From assembly GCF_000308855.1 (NCBI RefSeq), contig NZ_BAGM01000073.1, positions 62,001-126,000 on the forward strand: 64,000 bases of DNA, read 5' to 3'. Source of the stretch: Nocardia veterana NBRC 100344 (GTDB taxonomy: Bacteria; Actinomycetota; Actinomycetes; Mycobacteriales; Mycobacteriaceae). Position numbers and translations under genes: made by a program. The notes beneath the pieces are model-generated. The model was given only the letters and a program-made list of their open reading frames with translations. It did no database searches and had not been told where the DNA came from. Below are positions 47,367 through 56,897 of this stretch, in pieces (position 1 is the stretch's first letter; each line of letters begins with the position of its first letter).

Positions 47367-47397
47367 CCGCGGCGGCCGACCGGCGCGGCCGCCGCGG
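47367..47397. terminator. Strong bidirectional hairpin
   Basis: CCGCGGCGGCCG-N7-CGGCCGCCGCGG, 12-bp perfect stem, sitting between the mtnC stop and the convergent conservon end. Serves both directions. Confidence 0.65.
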
Positions 47398-47404
47398 GAT
47401 CGGC

Positions 47405-47986
47405 TCAGGCCACCGAGCTGGTCGCGCGCGCGATGAGGTGTTCGACGAGCGTCATCAACACCGTCTTGCAGGAGCTGCGGTCGCGAGCATCGCAGAGCAC
47501 CACCGGAATGTGGGCGTCCAGATCGAGAGCCTCGCGCACCTCCTCGGTGGTGTACACCGGAGCGTTGTCGAAGCAGTTCACCGCGACCGCGAACGAGAGC
47601 CCGCGCCGCTCGAAGAAATCGATGGCCGCGAAGGAGTTCTCCAGCCGCCGGGTATCCGCGATGACCACCGCGCCGAGCGCACCACGCGCCAATTCGTCCC
47701 ACAGGAACCAGAATCGGTCCTGACCGGGCGTGCCGAACAGGTACAGCACCAGGTTCTGGTCGATGGTGATGCGACCGAAGTCCAGCGCCACGGTGGTGGT
47801 GGTCTTGCCCTCCACACCGGACAGATCATCGATGCCGGTGGACAGTTCGGTGATCAGTTCCTCGGTACGCAGCGGCGTGATCTCGCTGATCGAGGACACC
47901 ATGGTGGTCTTCCCGACGCCGAAACCGCCGGCTACGAGGATTTTGACCGAGGCAGCCAGGTCGGCCGAGGACGCAATATCAGGCAC
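47405..47986 (-). CDS. Conservon GTP-binding protein (CvnD-like)
   Basis: 193 aa small GTPase. P-loop VAGGFGVGKTTMVSS, switch II YLFGTPGQDRF (DxxG replaced by T-P-G-Q), and an N-K-x-D equivalent written AVNCFDNAP. Last gene of a four-gene conservon, where it is thought to work with the Roadblock and DUF742 proteins downstream of the kinase-like receptor. Seven bases after the DUF742 stop. Confidence 0.92.
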   Translation of the reverse strand: MPDIASSADLAASVKILVAGGFGVGKTTMVSSISEITPLRTEELITELSTGIDDLSGVEGKTTTTVALDFGRITIDQNLVLYLFGTPGQDRFWFLWDELARGALGAVVIADTRRLENSFAAIDFFERRGLSFAVAVNCFDNAPVYTTEEVREALDLDAHIPVVLCDARDRSSCKTVLMTLVEHLIARATSSVA

Positions 47987-47992
47987 GGTGTT

Positions 47993-48376
47993 CTACAGCT
48001 TTCGGATTCCATCGAGTACTGCTCGCAAAATGTTCAGTTCGCCGGTCCCGCCGGTTTCGGGGTCGGTGCGGGCCGGAGCCCGGAAGTTCAGCAAACCCTC
48101 GCCGATCAGATCACCGACGAGGATCTTCGTCACCGCCAACGGCAGCTTCAGTCTCGCGGAGACCTCGGCCACCGATTGCGGAGTCCGGCAGAGCCGAACG
48201 ATTTCCGCGTATTCGGGTTCGACGCGCCGCAGCGGCGGACCCGGTGACACGGTCACCAGCAGGGTGAGCATGTCCAGATCGTGTCCCACCCCCATGGTGC
48301 GGCCCCGCGTCACGGCGTACGGACGGACCAGAGGGCCGGCCGCATCGTCGAACCACGGTTGACCGAAGCGCGTCAT
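47993..48376 (-). CDS. DUF742 protein (CvnC-like)
   Basis: 127 aa. Family features: GPLVRPYAVTRGRT at the N-terminus and a central HTH-like segment EIVRLCRTPQSVAEVSARLKLPLAVTKILVGDLIGEGLL. Component of conservons, probably a DNA- or protein-binding adaptor. ATG 48376 overlaps the Roadblock gene stop. Confidence 0.9.
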   Translation of the reverse strand: MTRFGQPWFDDAAGPLVRPYAVTRGRTMGVGHDLDMLTLLVTVSPGPPLRRVEPEYAEIVRLCRTPQSVAEVSARLKLPLAVTKILVGDLIGEGLLNFRAPARTDPETGGTGELNILRAVLDGIRKL

Positions 48377-48798
48377 GACAATCTGTGCTCCACGTGCTCG
48401 GCCAGACCGTTGCGCGCATCGGTGGACAGGTATCCGCCGACTCGTTGCACGGTCAGATTCATTTCGTAGGCCACCATACCCAGATTCGCGTTCTCGTTGG
48501 CCTGCAATGCGATACATGCGTTGTCGCCGGCCGCGGTGACGAACAATACCGCACGGTCGAGTTCGATGACGGCCTGCCGCACGCCGCCACCGTCGAACCG
48601 GTTGCCCGCACTACGGGCCAGGCCGTAGAGGGTGGCGGACATGGCGCCGAAGTGTTCGGCGTCCTCCCGGCTCATCGAGGTGGAGCGGCCCAGCAGCAGC
48701 CCGTCGGTGGAATGCACCACCGCGTAGCGCACCCCGGCCAGGCGATCGACGAGATCGTCGAGCAGCCAGTTCAGATCACCTGCGTTGGAAGAAGTCAC
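48373..48798 (-). CDS. Roadblock/LC7 domain protein (CvnB-like)
   Basis: 141 aa. Roadblock fold: LNWLLDDLVDRLAGVRYAVVHSTDGLLLGRSTSM, then GGVRQAVIELDRAVLFVTAAGDNACIAL. Such proteins bind and regulate small GTPases (here the CvnD-like protein). GTG start 48798 lies inside the end of the kinase gene (23-bp overlap). Confidence 0.92.
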   Translation of the reverse strand: MTSSNAGDLNWLLDDLVDRLAGVRYAVVHSTDGLLLGRSTSMSREDAEHFGAMSATLYGLARSAGNRFDGGGVRQAVIELDRAVLFVTAAGDNACIALQANENANLGMVAYEMNLTVQRVGGYLSTDARNGLAEHVEHRLS

Positions 48799-51223
48799 CT
48801 TCGCCTTCCTGTTCGTCCGGAGTGGGGCCGGGCTGCGCGCGCCGCCCCTGCCTGGTTCCGTTCTCGATGGCGGACATCAGGTCTCGTGCCTGTTCCGCCG
48901 AGCGCGGCCGCTGCGGGGACGCAGCCTCGGGTTGGGGGTCGTGCGCCAATTCCGGTGCCAGACTGGCCTGTCGGCGGCGGCGGGGCAACGGTGGGCGAGC
49001 ATCGCTGCCAGTGTAAGACGGGCGCTGCGGGCTTCGGCGTCCCGGTTGCTCCGTCGGCGCGGGGGCTTCGGGCCCGGGCGTGCTGTCGTGCGGGGCCGGG
49101 CTCTGGCTCCACGCCGGCGCATCGACGCGCGGTCCGGTGTCGGTGCGCGGAAAATCCGACCAGGCCTGGGGCTGCGGCGGCGGCAAGGTGGCCAGCGAGG
49201 TTGCGGCCGAGGCCGGTTCGGTCGCCGAGATCGCCGGGAATTCCCCGGTCATCGCGGGTTCGGGCCGGCGGCCGGCGAATCGCTCCGGCAGATGATCGGC
49301 CAGCGGCGCGTCGGCCGCGACCACCGCCGTCGGGACCAGCACGATGGCGCGGACACCGCCGTAGTCCGATTCCGACAGCCGCACCGAGATGCCGTGCCGG
49401 GCGCCCAGCTGAGCGACCACGAACAGCCCCAGACGCGAATTGGCCGACAGCGTCGCGACACCGAAATCCGGTGGGTTGCGCAGCATCTCGTTGGCGCGTT
49501 CGAGTTCGTCGGCGGACATACCCATGCCCTGATCGCTGATCTCGATCGCCACGCCCTTGCCGACCACGTTGCTGCTGACCTCGACCCGCGACTGCGGCGG
49601 CGAGAACGAGGTGGCGTTGTCGACCAATTCGGCGAGCAGGTGGATGAGGTCGGCGACGACATTGCCGACGATGAACACCTGCGGCATACGGTGGGCTCGC
49701 ACCCGGGCGTAGTCCAGGGTTTCGCCGATCGCGCTGCGCACCAGTTCGACCAGCGGAACCGGGCGCCGCCACTGCCGGCCGGGCTCGCCGCCACCGAGGA
49801 TGATCAGATTCTCGGCATTACGGCGTTCCCGGGTGGCCAGGTGGTCGAGCCGGAAGAAGGTCTCGAGCAGCGCCGGATCCTCCTGGCGCTGTTCGGCCTC
49901 GTCCAGAATCTCGAGCTGGCGATGCACCACGATCTGGCTGCGGTGGGCGATATTGAGGAACACCGCGCGCACACCCTCGCGGGTCCGGGCCTCGGTGACC
50001 GCGGCGGCGACGGCGGCGGTGTGGGCGCGGTTGAAGGCGTTGGCCACCGAACCGATTTCGTCGTGGCCGAAATCGAGGCGGGCCGCTTCGGTTTCGGGAT
50101 CGACGTCCTCACCCTCGCTGAGCCGGCGCATGGTCTCGGGCAGCCGGACCTCGGCCAGTGCGAGGGTTTCGGTCCGCAGCCGTTTGAGTCGCCCGATCAA
50201 CCGGTTGGCCAGCCACAGCGACAGCAGGAAGGCGATGATCGCGATCGCCAGCACACCGGCGCCGGCCCACAGCGAATTGGTCGCGGTGCGTTCACCGTCG
50301 TCGACGGCGGTCTGGTTGGCGTGGTCGTTCTGGTATTGCCAGGCGGCCAGGAGTTGGTCGCCGAGTTGTTCGGCGGAGGTCCGCCAGTCGGCGAAACTCA
50401 TGGGCGGCGGCGGCAATTCGCCGGATTTGTTCGGCGCCGGCGGATTGATCAGGTAGTCCTCCATCGCGGCGAGCTGCTGCCAGGCGGGGGAGGCGATGAC
50501 CGCCTTGATCTTGTCGGCCGGCGGGCCGGTGAGATCGGCGGCCAGCTGGGGGAGTTCGGTTCGGTAGTACCCGACCAGGTTGCGATAGTCGTCGCGCATC
50601 TGCCCGGCCAGGATCCGGCCGTTGAGTTCCGCGGCGGTCAGGGCCGCGCTGCGCGACATCCCCTCCATGGCGTGCAGGGTGCGCAGACCACCCGCGAGCT
50701 CCTGTGCGACGGCGGCATCGGGGGCGGTGGGAATGGTGAGATTGGTGCCGAGGACGACGGCGTCGAGGATCCGGTTGTAGATGGCGTAGGTGTCCGGAAT
50801 CGGCAGGGCGCCGGCATCGATACCGCCGCGAATGGCCGGGAGCTGCTTCTTGAGGGTTTCGAATCCGCCGGCATCGTCACCCATCGGGTTCTGCCCACTG
50901 GCCATCAACCGGCTTTCCGTGGCTGCCAGGGCCTGCAGCGACTTGTCGACGCGGGTTCGGGCCGCGCCGAGGGCCGCCGGATCACTGTGTTCACCCGCCA
51001 GATGCCACAGCGAGAGCATTCGTTCCTGTTCGACCGCGGCGATCATTTCGCGAGTGTGCACATTGGCGCTGCCCAGAATCGACGCCCAATCCTTGGCGTG
51101 TTGCCCCTCCCGTACCAGATATCCCGCTGTCCCCACGCCGATTCCGAGCAACGCCAGACTCGGAACCACGGCGATGGCCAGGATGCGGGTTCGGATACCG
51201 AGCCTCGCTCTCAACATCGGCAC
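48776..51223 (-). CDS. Conservon sensor histidine kinase-like protein (CvnA-like)
   Basis: 815 aa. TM1 near residues 12-35 and TM2 near 320-340 bracket an extracellular nitrate/ligand-sensing-like domain. A HAMP-like segment follows, then HATPase (LAELVDNATSFSPPQSRV N-box; DQGMGMSADEL G1; SRLGLFVVAQLGARHGI G2). A DHp-like helix is FFRLDHLATRERRNAENLI. The ~200-residue Pro/Ala-rich tail is disordered. In Streptomyces conservons the receptor works with the three small partners, not a classical response regulator. Confidence 0.92.
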   Translation of the reverse strand: MPMLRARLGIRTRILAIAVVPSLALLGIGVGTAGYLVREGQHAKDWASILGSANVHTREMIAAVEQERMLSLWHLAGEHSDPAALGAARTRVDKSLQALAATESRLMASGQNPMGDDAGGFETLKKQLPAIRGGIDAGALPIPDTYAIYNRILDAVVLGTNLTIPTAPDAAVAQELAGGLRTLHAMEGMSRSAALTAAELNGRILAGQMRDDYRNLVGYYRTELPQLAADLTGPPADKIKAVIASPAWQQLAAMEDYLINPPAPNKSGELPPPPMSFADWRTSAEQLGDQLLAAWQYQNDHANQTAVDDGERTATNSLWAGAGVLAIAIIAFLLSLWLANRLIGRLKRLRTETLALAEVRLPETMRRLSEGEDVDPETEAARLDFGHDEIGSVANAFNRAHTAAVAAAVTEARTREGVRAVFLNIAHRSQIVVHRQLEILDEAEQRQEDPALLETFFRLDHLATRERRNAENLIILGGGEPGRQWRRPVPLVELVRSAIGETLDYARVRAHRMPQVFIVGNVVADLIHLLAELVDNATSFSPPQSRVEVSSNVVGKGVAIEISDQGMGMSADELERANEMLRNPPDFGVATLSANSRLGLFVVAQLGARHGISVRLSESDYGGVRAIVLVPTAVVAADAPLADHLPERFAGRRPEPAMTGEFPAISATEPASAATSLATLPPPQPQAWSDFPRTDTGPRVDAPAWSQSPAPHDSTPGPEAPAPTEQPGRRSPQRPSYTGSDARPPLPRRRRQASLAPELAHDPQPEAASPQRPRSAEQARDLMSAIENGTRQGRRAQPGPTPDEQEGEGDFFQRR

Positions 51224-51430
51224 AACATAACGGGGGCTGTTTCAAACTTCAGGTCGGATACCACTGAGCGGGACTGATATTGACTTTCGCCGCGCGCTGT
51301 GAGTCCGCAGGTAGACGGCGAATATGTGCAGGTGTGCGGCGTCGGGACGGCCGACACGTTGTGGTAAGTCACACGTTTGAACCCCGTGCCGTATAGCCGA
51401 CCGGAATCCGAAGCGCGCCAGTCGGTTCGG

Positions 51431-52643
51431 CTATCGCTCGCCTCGGCCGATCAGCACGGCCAGGACCGCCGCCGCCGCGCCCTCGATCGCGACGACGGTG
51501 ACGATCAGTGCGGAATGCGATGTGTCGGAAAGGAATCCGGTGACGGCGCCACCGATCGCCGTGGCCGTACCCAGCACGGCGGCGTAGATGCCGTAGGCGG
51601 TGGCGCGCCGTCCCACCGGGACCAGGTCGGCGACCACCGCCCGCAACGTCGCCTCCTGAATGCCGAGGGTCACGCCCCACAGCAGGGCACCGCCGACTAC
51701 CGCGGCCGGCTGCTCCGCGAACCCGAAGGCCGGAACCGCGGCGAGCGAAATCGGCAGGAACAGAAGTGTTTTCGCGCCCACTCGGTCGTACAACCAGCCC
51801 GACCCCAGGGCAGCGACCGCATCGGCGGCCATCGCGGCGGCATAGACCAGCGGTACGGTCGCCGGTGTCAGCACGCCGCCGGCCACCATGTGCAACGAGA
51901 GCACTCCGTAGGTGGTGGCCCCGAACAGGCAGACGGCCGTGAACAGGCAACAGCCAGAACTCCGGCGGCAGTTCGATTGTCGCCGAGCGCGCCGGCGGCG
52001 GTGCGACGGCTTCGTAGCGCGCCGGGTCCGGAACCCGGAGGCGAATACGCAGCAGCAGTACCAGTGCCGCAGCGCCCGGTATCGACAGCACCGCCAGCGC
52101 CGGGGCGTAGTCGCCACCGGTGGCCGCCAGGACGGCCGCGACGGTCAGCGGACCGGCCACCGCTCCGATCTGATCGAGGGCCTCGTGGACGGCGAAACCG
52201 CGGCCGCGACCGGTGACGGCGGTGGCGTGGGAGAGCAGCGTGTCCTTGGCCGGGCTGCGCACTGCCTTGCCGACCCGCTCGGTGATCACCAGGGCGGCGG
52301 CCACCCACAGCACGCCGGCGATCCCGAGCAGCGGAACACTGACCAGGGTCAGCAGATAGCCGGCGATGGTCCACGCCCAGAACCGCCCGCTCCGGTCGGT
52401 CAGCGGGCCGGACACCAGCCGCAGTCCGAGCGCGGCGGCCTCACCCGACCCGGTCACCACACCGACCAGGAATCCGGACGCGCCCAGCGATCCGAGCAGC
52501 GGCCCGGTGATCGAGCGCGCCCCCTCGTACACGAAATCCGCCAGCAGAGCGACGATTCCGAACCGGGTGACGAAACCCCAGGCGCCCAACGGCGCCACCG
52601 GGGTGCGGACCGGCCACGAGGCCCTCGTTCGCCGAGCCGCCAT
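51431..52643 (-). pseudogene. MFS transporter with a frameshift
   Basis: Starts at ATG 52643 with GGAGG upstream. The first ~225 codons encode six or so helices (GFVTRFGIVALLADFVYEGARS; AVTGRGRGFAVHEALDQIGAVAGPL) down to IELPPEFWLL near 51955. The frame is then lost. The next frame continues LFTAVCLFGATTYGVLSLHMVAGGVLTPATVP through GRRATAYGIYAAVLGTATAIGG to the stop at 51431. One base too many, or two missing, near 51945-51953 explains it. Either a recent mutation or an assembly error; the rest looks under selection. Confidence 0.82.
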
Positions 52644-52836
52644 GCGCCGCCTCCGGTCGTCACCGCTGGGTGTACCCCGATCGCCTCCCATGATCGCACC
52701 GCCCGGGAAGGGAAGGCGCACGCTCCGGCACGCCGGCTCCGCGGGCGGACAATATCCGACCCAGGGTGGAGATTCGGCCCGGGACCGCGCGGTAGATTGT
52801 GTGTATCCGAGGGTTACTCACAAGTAGGAGGCGACG

Positions 52837-54384
52837 ATGCCCGTGCCGGAAGCTGCGGTATTCGAGCGTCTGCGGGCGTTCGCGTCCGTCGACGGTTCGC
52901 GTTCGACCAAGACCATCGCCGAGACGTTCACCGGGCGACCGCTGGGCGAGGTGCCGGTCGGAACCGTCGACGATGTGGACGCCGCGTTCACCCGGGCCCG
53001 CGCGGTCCAGACCCAGTGGGCGCAGCGCAGCCCGAAGGAGCGGGCCGCGGTGCTCGAGCGGTTCCGGGAGCTGGTGATCAGCGAACGCGACTACCTGATG
53101 GACGTGATCCAGGCCGAAACCGGTAAGGCCCGGTGGGCGGCCCAGGAAGAGATCATGGGCATGATGTTCGCCGCCCGTTACTTTTCCCGGGTGGCGCCGA
53201 AGCTGCTGGCCCCGCGTTCGGTGCCCGGCGCCTTCCCGGTGCTCAACCGCGCCCGGGTCCGAACCCAGCCCAAAGGCGTCGTCGGCGTGATCGCGCCGTG
53301 GAACTACCCGATGGTGCTCGCCATCGGTGACGCGATCCCAGCACTGGCGGCCGGCAACGCGGTCGTCGTCAAACCCGACAGCCAGACGCCCTACTCGTCG
53401 CTGGCCTGTGTGGAGTTGTTGCTGCGCGCGGGAATGCCGCGGGATCTGCTGCAGGTGGTCCCGGGCCCGGGCACCGTGGTCGGCACCGCGATCGTCGACC
53501 GGTGCGACTACCTCATGTTCACCGGCTCCTCGGCGACCGGCAGCGCGCTGGCCCAGCAGTGCGGCAAGCGCCTCATCGGTTTCTCCGCCGAACTCGGTGG
53601 GAAGAACCCGATGATCGTGACCCGCGGGGCGAATCTGGACAAGGTCGCCAAGGCCGCCGTGCGCGCCTGCTTCTCCAATGCCGGTCAGCTCTGTATTTCG
53701 ATCGAACGCATCTATGTCGAAGAGGCGGTCGCCGCGGAGTTCACGGAAAAGTTCGTCGCCGCGGTCGGCGCCGCGAAACTCGGTGCGGCCTACGACTTCT
53801 CCACCGATATCGGCAGTCTGATCTCACCGGCGCAGCTGGAGACGGTCACCAAACATGTCGCCGACGCGACCTCGAAGGGCGCGGAGATCCTCGCCGGCGG
53901 CAACGCCCGCCCCGATCTCGGACCGCTGTTCTTCGAACCGACCGTGCTGAGCAAGGTCACCGACGAGATGGAATGCGGACGAAACGAGACCTTCGGGCCG
54001 TTGGTGTCGATCTACCCGGTCGCCGATGTCGAGGAAGCGATCGCCCGCGCCAACGACACAGAGTACGGCCTGAACGCCAGCGTCTGGGCCGCCGGTCCCG
54101 CCGAGGGTGAGGCGATCGCCGCCCGGCTGCGGACCGGAACCGTGTGCGTCGACGAGGGTTACGCGCCGGCCTGGGGAACCACCGGTGCCCCGATGGGCGG
54201 TATGGGCATCTCCGGTGTCGGTCGCCGGCACGGGCCCGACGGGCTGTTGAAGTTCACCGAGCCGCAGACGGTGGTCGTCACCCGCGGCTTGAATCTCGAT
54301 GCGCCACTGGGCATTCCGCAGTCGAAGTGGCAGGCCCTGCTGATGACCCTCGCCCGCAGCCTGCGTTACCTGCCGGGACGCTGA
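52837..54384 (+). CDS. gabD2: Succinate-semialdehyde dehydrogenase (GabD2-like)
   Basis: 515 aa. Full aldehyde dehydrogenase: TPWN-type motif as IAPWNYPM, catalytic Glu in FSAELGGKNP, catalytic Cys in FSNAGQLCISIERIY, and ETFGPLVSIYP. Length and C-terminus (GRRHGPDGLLKFTEPQTV...LARSLRYLPG) match the mycobacterial GabD2 branch that oxidises succinic semialdehyde with NADP. AGGAGG precedes ATG 52837. Confidence 0.9.
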   Translation: MPVPEAAVFERLRAFASVDGSRSTKTIAETFTGRPLGEVPVGTVDDVDAAFTRARAVQTQWAQRSPKERAAVLERFRELVISERDYLMDVIQAETGKARWAAQEEIMGMMFAARYFSRVAPKLLAPRSVPGAFPVLNRARVRTQPKGVVGVIAPWNYPMVLAIGDAIPALAAGNAVVVKPDSQTPYSSLACVELLLRAGMPRDLLQVVPGPGTVVGTAIVDRCDYLMFTGSSATGSALAQQCGKRLIGFSAELGGKNPMIVTRGANLDKVAKAAVRACFSNAGQLCISIERIYVEEAVAAEFTEKFVAAVGAAKLGAAYDFSTDIGSLISPAQLETVTKHVADATSKGAEILAGGNARPDLGPLFFEPTVLSKVTDEMECGRNETFGPLVSIYPVADVEEAIARANDTEYGLNASVWAAGPAEGEAIAARLRTGTVCVDEGYAPAWGTTGAPMGGMGISGVGRRHGPDGLLKFTEPQTVVVTRGLNLDAPLGIPQSKWQALLMTLARSLRYLPGR

Positions 54385-54392
54385 GCCGAGCC

Positions 54393-54423
54393 GACCGGTC
54401 ACCGGGACTCCCGGTGACCGGTC
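54393..54423. terminator. Perfect bidirectional hairpin
   Basis: GACCGGTCACCGGG-ACT-CCCGGTGACCGGTC: 14-bp perfect stem, 3-nt loop, between the convergent gabD2 and lipoprotein stops. Clear bidirectional terminator candidate. Confidence 0.7.
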
Positions 54424-54427
54424 CCGC

Positions 54428-54763
54428 TCACTGGTTGAAGAAGATTCCGGTCAGATTCGCGTTCTTGATCGGGGTGTCGGCGTTGCGTTGGTTGGCACAC
54501 AGAAAATCGACGGCCGCCATGGTGGCGTCGACCTGGGTGCCGGGCGGCTCGTGATCGCTGTTCGTCTGCTGCTTCACGAATTTCGTGATCGTGACCCGCT
54601 TGGTGTCGGCGTCCTGCTTGACGTAATCACTGCAGGGCGTGTCACCGCCCTTGTTGATCGCACGCTGCACGTCCGAGCATCCGCTCAGCAGGCCCGCGGT
54701 CACCGCGGCCGCCGCGATCGTGCCGAACAGCGCGGCGAAGCTCCGGTGGGCCTTGGCTGTCAT
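54428..54763 (-). CDS. Putative lipoprotein, hypothetical
   Basis: 111 aa. Signal peptide with lipobox LLSGC (Cys about 29). Mature part has two further Cys (DTPCSDYVKQ and DFLCANQRN), probably a disulfide, and ends TGIFFNQ. Shape resembles small actinobacterial secreted proteins of unknown function. ATG 54763 is preceded by GGAGACCAG. Confidence 0.75.
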   Translation of the reverse strand: MTAKAHRSFAALFGTIAAAAVTAGLLSGCSDVQRAINKGGDTPCSDYVKQDADTKRVTITKFVKQQTNSDHEPPGTQVDATMAAVDFLCANQRNADTPIKNANLTGIFFNQ

Positions 54764-54886
54764 CTGGTCTCCTCATCGAGGCCGGGCGCCGGGACCGTCC
54801 CGGCAATTCGTCCGCAAGCCTAAGCGTTCACCGCTCGAATACCCCGCCGCACCGGGACGAATCGTGGCAGCCGCTACCCTACGGCG

Positions 54887-55624
54887 GTGCAGGTGTCTCA
54901 GGTGGCCGGCGACGTGTCGTCGGTGACGGATCGATTGACGACGATATCCCCGCAGCCACCGATCTGGGTGGTCCTGGCCACGGCCGCGGCCGCCGCGGTG
55001 GTGGTGCTCTACCGCCCGGTGTGGCGGGTGCTGCGCACCTGCGTGACCATCGCCCACGAGGTCGGGCACGCCGTCGTCGCGGTCTGCACCGGGCGCACGT
55101 TGAGCGGTATCCGCCTGCACTCGGACACCTCGGGGGTGACCGTATCGCGCGGTAAGCCACGGGGTTTCGGCATGGTGCTGACCACGCTGGCCGGATATCC
55201 CGCGCCCTCGGCCGTCGGGCTGGGTTTCGCGCTGCTGCTCGGCACCGGGCGGCAGACCCTGATGCTGTGGATCCTGATCGCGGCGTTGGTGGTGTTGATC
55301 CTGTGGATCCGCAACCTCTTCGGATTCCTGGCGGTGATCTGCGCCGGCGGCGCCGCCTTCGCGGTGTCCTGGTACGGAAATGCGATGTGGCAGGGCGTCT
55401 TCGGCTATGTCGTGACCTGGTTCCTGCTGTTCGGCGGACTCCGGGCGGTGCTCGAGTTGTGGCGGGTGTCGGTGCGCGGCGACGGCTCCGATGCCGATCA
55501 GCTGGCCTGGCTCACTCGGATTCCCGCCCGCTTATGGGTACTGCTGTTCGGTCTGCTTACGCTGGCGGCGCTGGTGGTGGGCGCGACGCAACTGCTGGGG
55601 GTGCGTTTCGGCGCGGCCGGCTGA
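54887..55624 (+). CDS. M50-type membrane metalloprotease family protein
   Basis: 245 aa with about six hydrophobic segments. HEVGH at residues 57-61 supplies the zinc ligands and catalytic Glu inside or next to a helix (TCVTIAHEVGHAVVAVCTGR). Site-2-protease relatives cleave membrane proteins. A clear second-motif Asp (NxxPxxxxDG) is not seen, so activity is uncertain. GTG start. Confidence 0.82.
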   Translation: MQVSQVAGDVSSVTDRLTTISPQPPIWVVLATAAAAAVVVLYRPVWRVLRTCVTIAHEVGHAVVAVCTGRTLSGIRLHSDTSGVTVSRGKPRGFGMVLTTLAGYPAPSAVGLGFALLLGTGRQTLMLWILIAALVVLILWIRNLFGFLAVICAGGAAFAVSWYGNAMWQGVFGYVVTWFLLFGGLRAVLELWRVSVRGDGSDADQLAWLTRIPARLWVLLFGLLTLAALVVGATQLLGVRFGAAG

Positions 55625-55629
55625 GCCGC

Positions 55630-56424
55630 TCACCCGCCCTCGCGCGCCTGCCGCCGCCAGCGCTGTGCGGTCTCGGAATCGCCTCGGCGCTCCAGCACTT
55701 CGGCCAATCCGGCCATCGCGCGCCGATCGCCCTGCTCCGCGGCACGCTGCCACCAGTGGGCAGCTTCGACCAGGTCGCCGCCGCGGAAACCGAGCACGCC
55801 GAGATCGTAGGCCGCCCCGATGTGGCCGAGATCGGCCGCTCGGCGCCACAGGTGCTCGGCCTGCTCGAGTTCGCCGCGGGTATGGGACACCAGCCCGAGT
55901 TCGTAGAGCGCGGCCCGGTAACGTTCCTGTTCGCCGGTCTGCTCGTCGGTCGTCGTCACCGACACGACCAACTCCGCGAAATCCGGTGCGCCGACGCCAC
56001 TGCTGCAGCGCAGCACCATCGCCGTGTCGTTTCCGCGTTCGATGACGACACCGTAATTGCCGGTCCACGATTCGACGACGCCGCTCGCGGTCATCCAGAC
56101 CGGCGTGAGGGTGTACGCCGCCGCCGGGCCGGTGCGGGTCAGCCGGAGCTGCGTACCGGCGGCGATCGCATCGGTCCAGACGTCCACGCCCGGCAGCCGG
56201 CGGCCCTGCAGATCGACGTGGCCGTCGAGCACCGACAAACCGATTCCCAGGCCGAGCAGACCGGGCGGCGGGGCCGTGGACAGCAGTGACAGCCGCACCA
56301 CGGTGTGGTCCGCACCGAGACGCTGTGAGTACATGGGATGAACGGTCACGCCGTTCCAGCCGACCGGTTCGGTGCCCGGATATCGGTCGGCCAGTGGACG
56401 ATTCGCCGCACCGGTACCGCCCAT
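55630..56424 (-). CDS. Sel1/TPR-repeat protein
   Basis: 264 aa. Residues 1-165 have a beta-rich unknown domain (LSVLDGHVDLQGRRLPGVDVWTD). The C-terminal 100 residues contain Sel1-like repeats: AALYELGLVSHTRGELEQAEHLWRRAADLGHIGAAYDLGVLGFRGGDLVEAAHWWQRAAEQGDRRAM. A scaffold or protein-interaction role is likely. Confidence 0.82.
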   Translation of the reverse strand: MGGTGAANRPLADRYPGTEPVGWNGVTVHPMYSQRLGADHTVVRLSLLSTAPPPGLLGLGIGLSVLDGHVDLQGRRLPGVDVWTDAIAAGTQLRLTRTGPAAAYTLTPVWMTASGVVESWTGNYGVVIERGNDTAMVLRCSSGVGAPDFAELVVSVTTTDEQTGEQERYRAALYELGLVSHTRGELEQAEHLWRRAADLGHIGAAYDLGVLGFRGGDLVEAAHWWQRAAEQGDRRAMAGLAEVLERRGDSETAQRWRRQAREGG

Positions 56425-56532
56425 CGTGTCGCCTTTCGCCGCCGCTGCAGGAGAGTCAGCTTCGTGGGAATCGATGCACTGCCGCGCACACCGTAGTCCC
56501 TGCGGCCGGAAAATGGCGCCGAACCGGCGGGT

Positions 56533-56748
56533 TCAGTCCTCGCTGCCGCCGCGCTCCCCGACGAACGCCCGCAACGCCGGATCGGCCGAGACGATCCGGT
56601 CGACCTCGCTGCCGCCGGTGCATTCGAACAGGCCGATGGTCAGCTGCGTGCCGCGCCGACCCAATACCCGCCAGACTCCGCCACTGTCCTGCCAGCGCAT
56701 CAGCGTGGCGACCGGGGAGTCGGCGGGGAGGTTTCGTGAATCCGGCAC
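56533..56748 (-). CDS. Small conserved hypothetical protein
   Basis: 71 aa from GTG 56748. LMRWQDSGGVWRVLGRRGTQLTIGLFECTGGSEVDRIVSADPALRAFV resembles a family of ~70-residue actinobacterial proteins. One Cys, compact beta-alpha appearance. The longer frame upstream is a shadow of the next gene. Confidence 0.7.
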   Translation of the reverse strand: MPDSRNLPADSPVATLMRWQDSGGVWRVLGRRGTQLTIGLFECTGGSEVDRIVSADPALRAFVGERGGSED

Positions 56749-56897
56749 GCCGCCATTATCTGCCGTCGTGGCTCCCTGCCGTTCGTGACTCTTTCGTTCG
56801 TGGCTCGTGGCTCGTGGCTCGCGGGTCGGGTCCCGGTCCGCGGGCCGTGCGGATTCGCAAAGGCGAATCGACCGCACGGCCGCGGCGGGCCCGGCGG

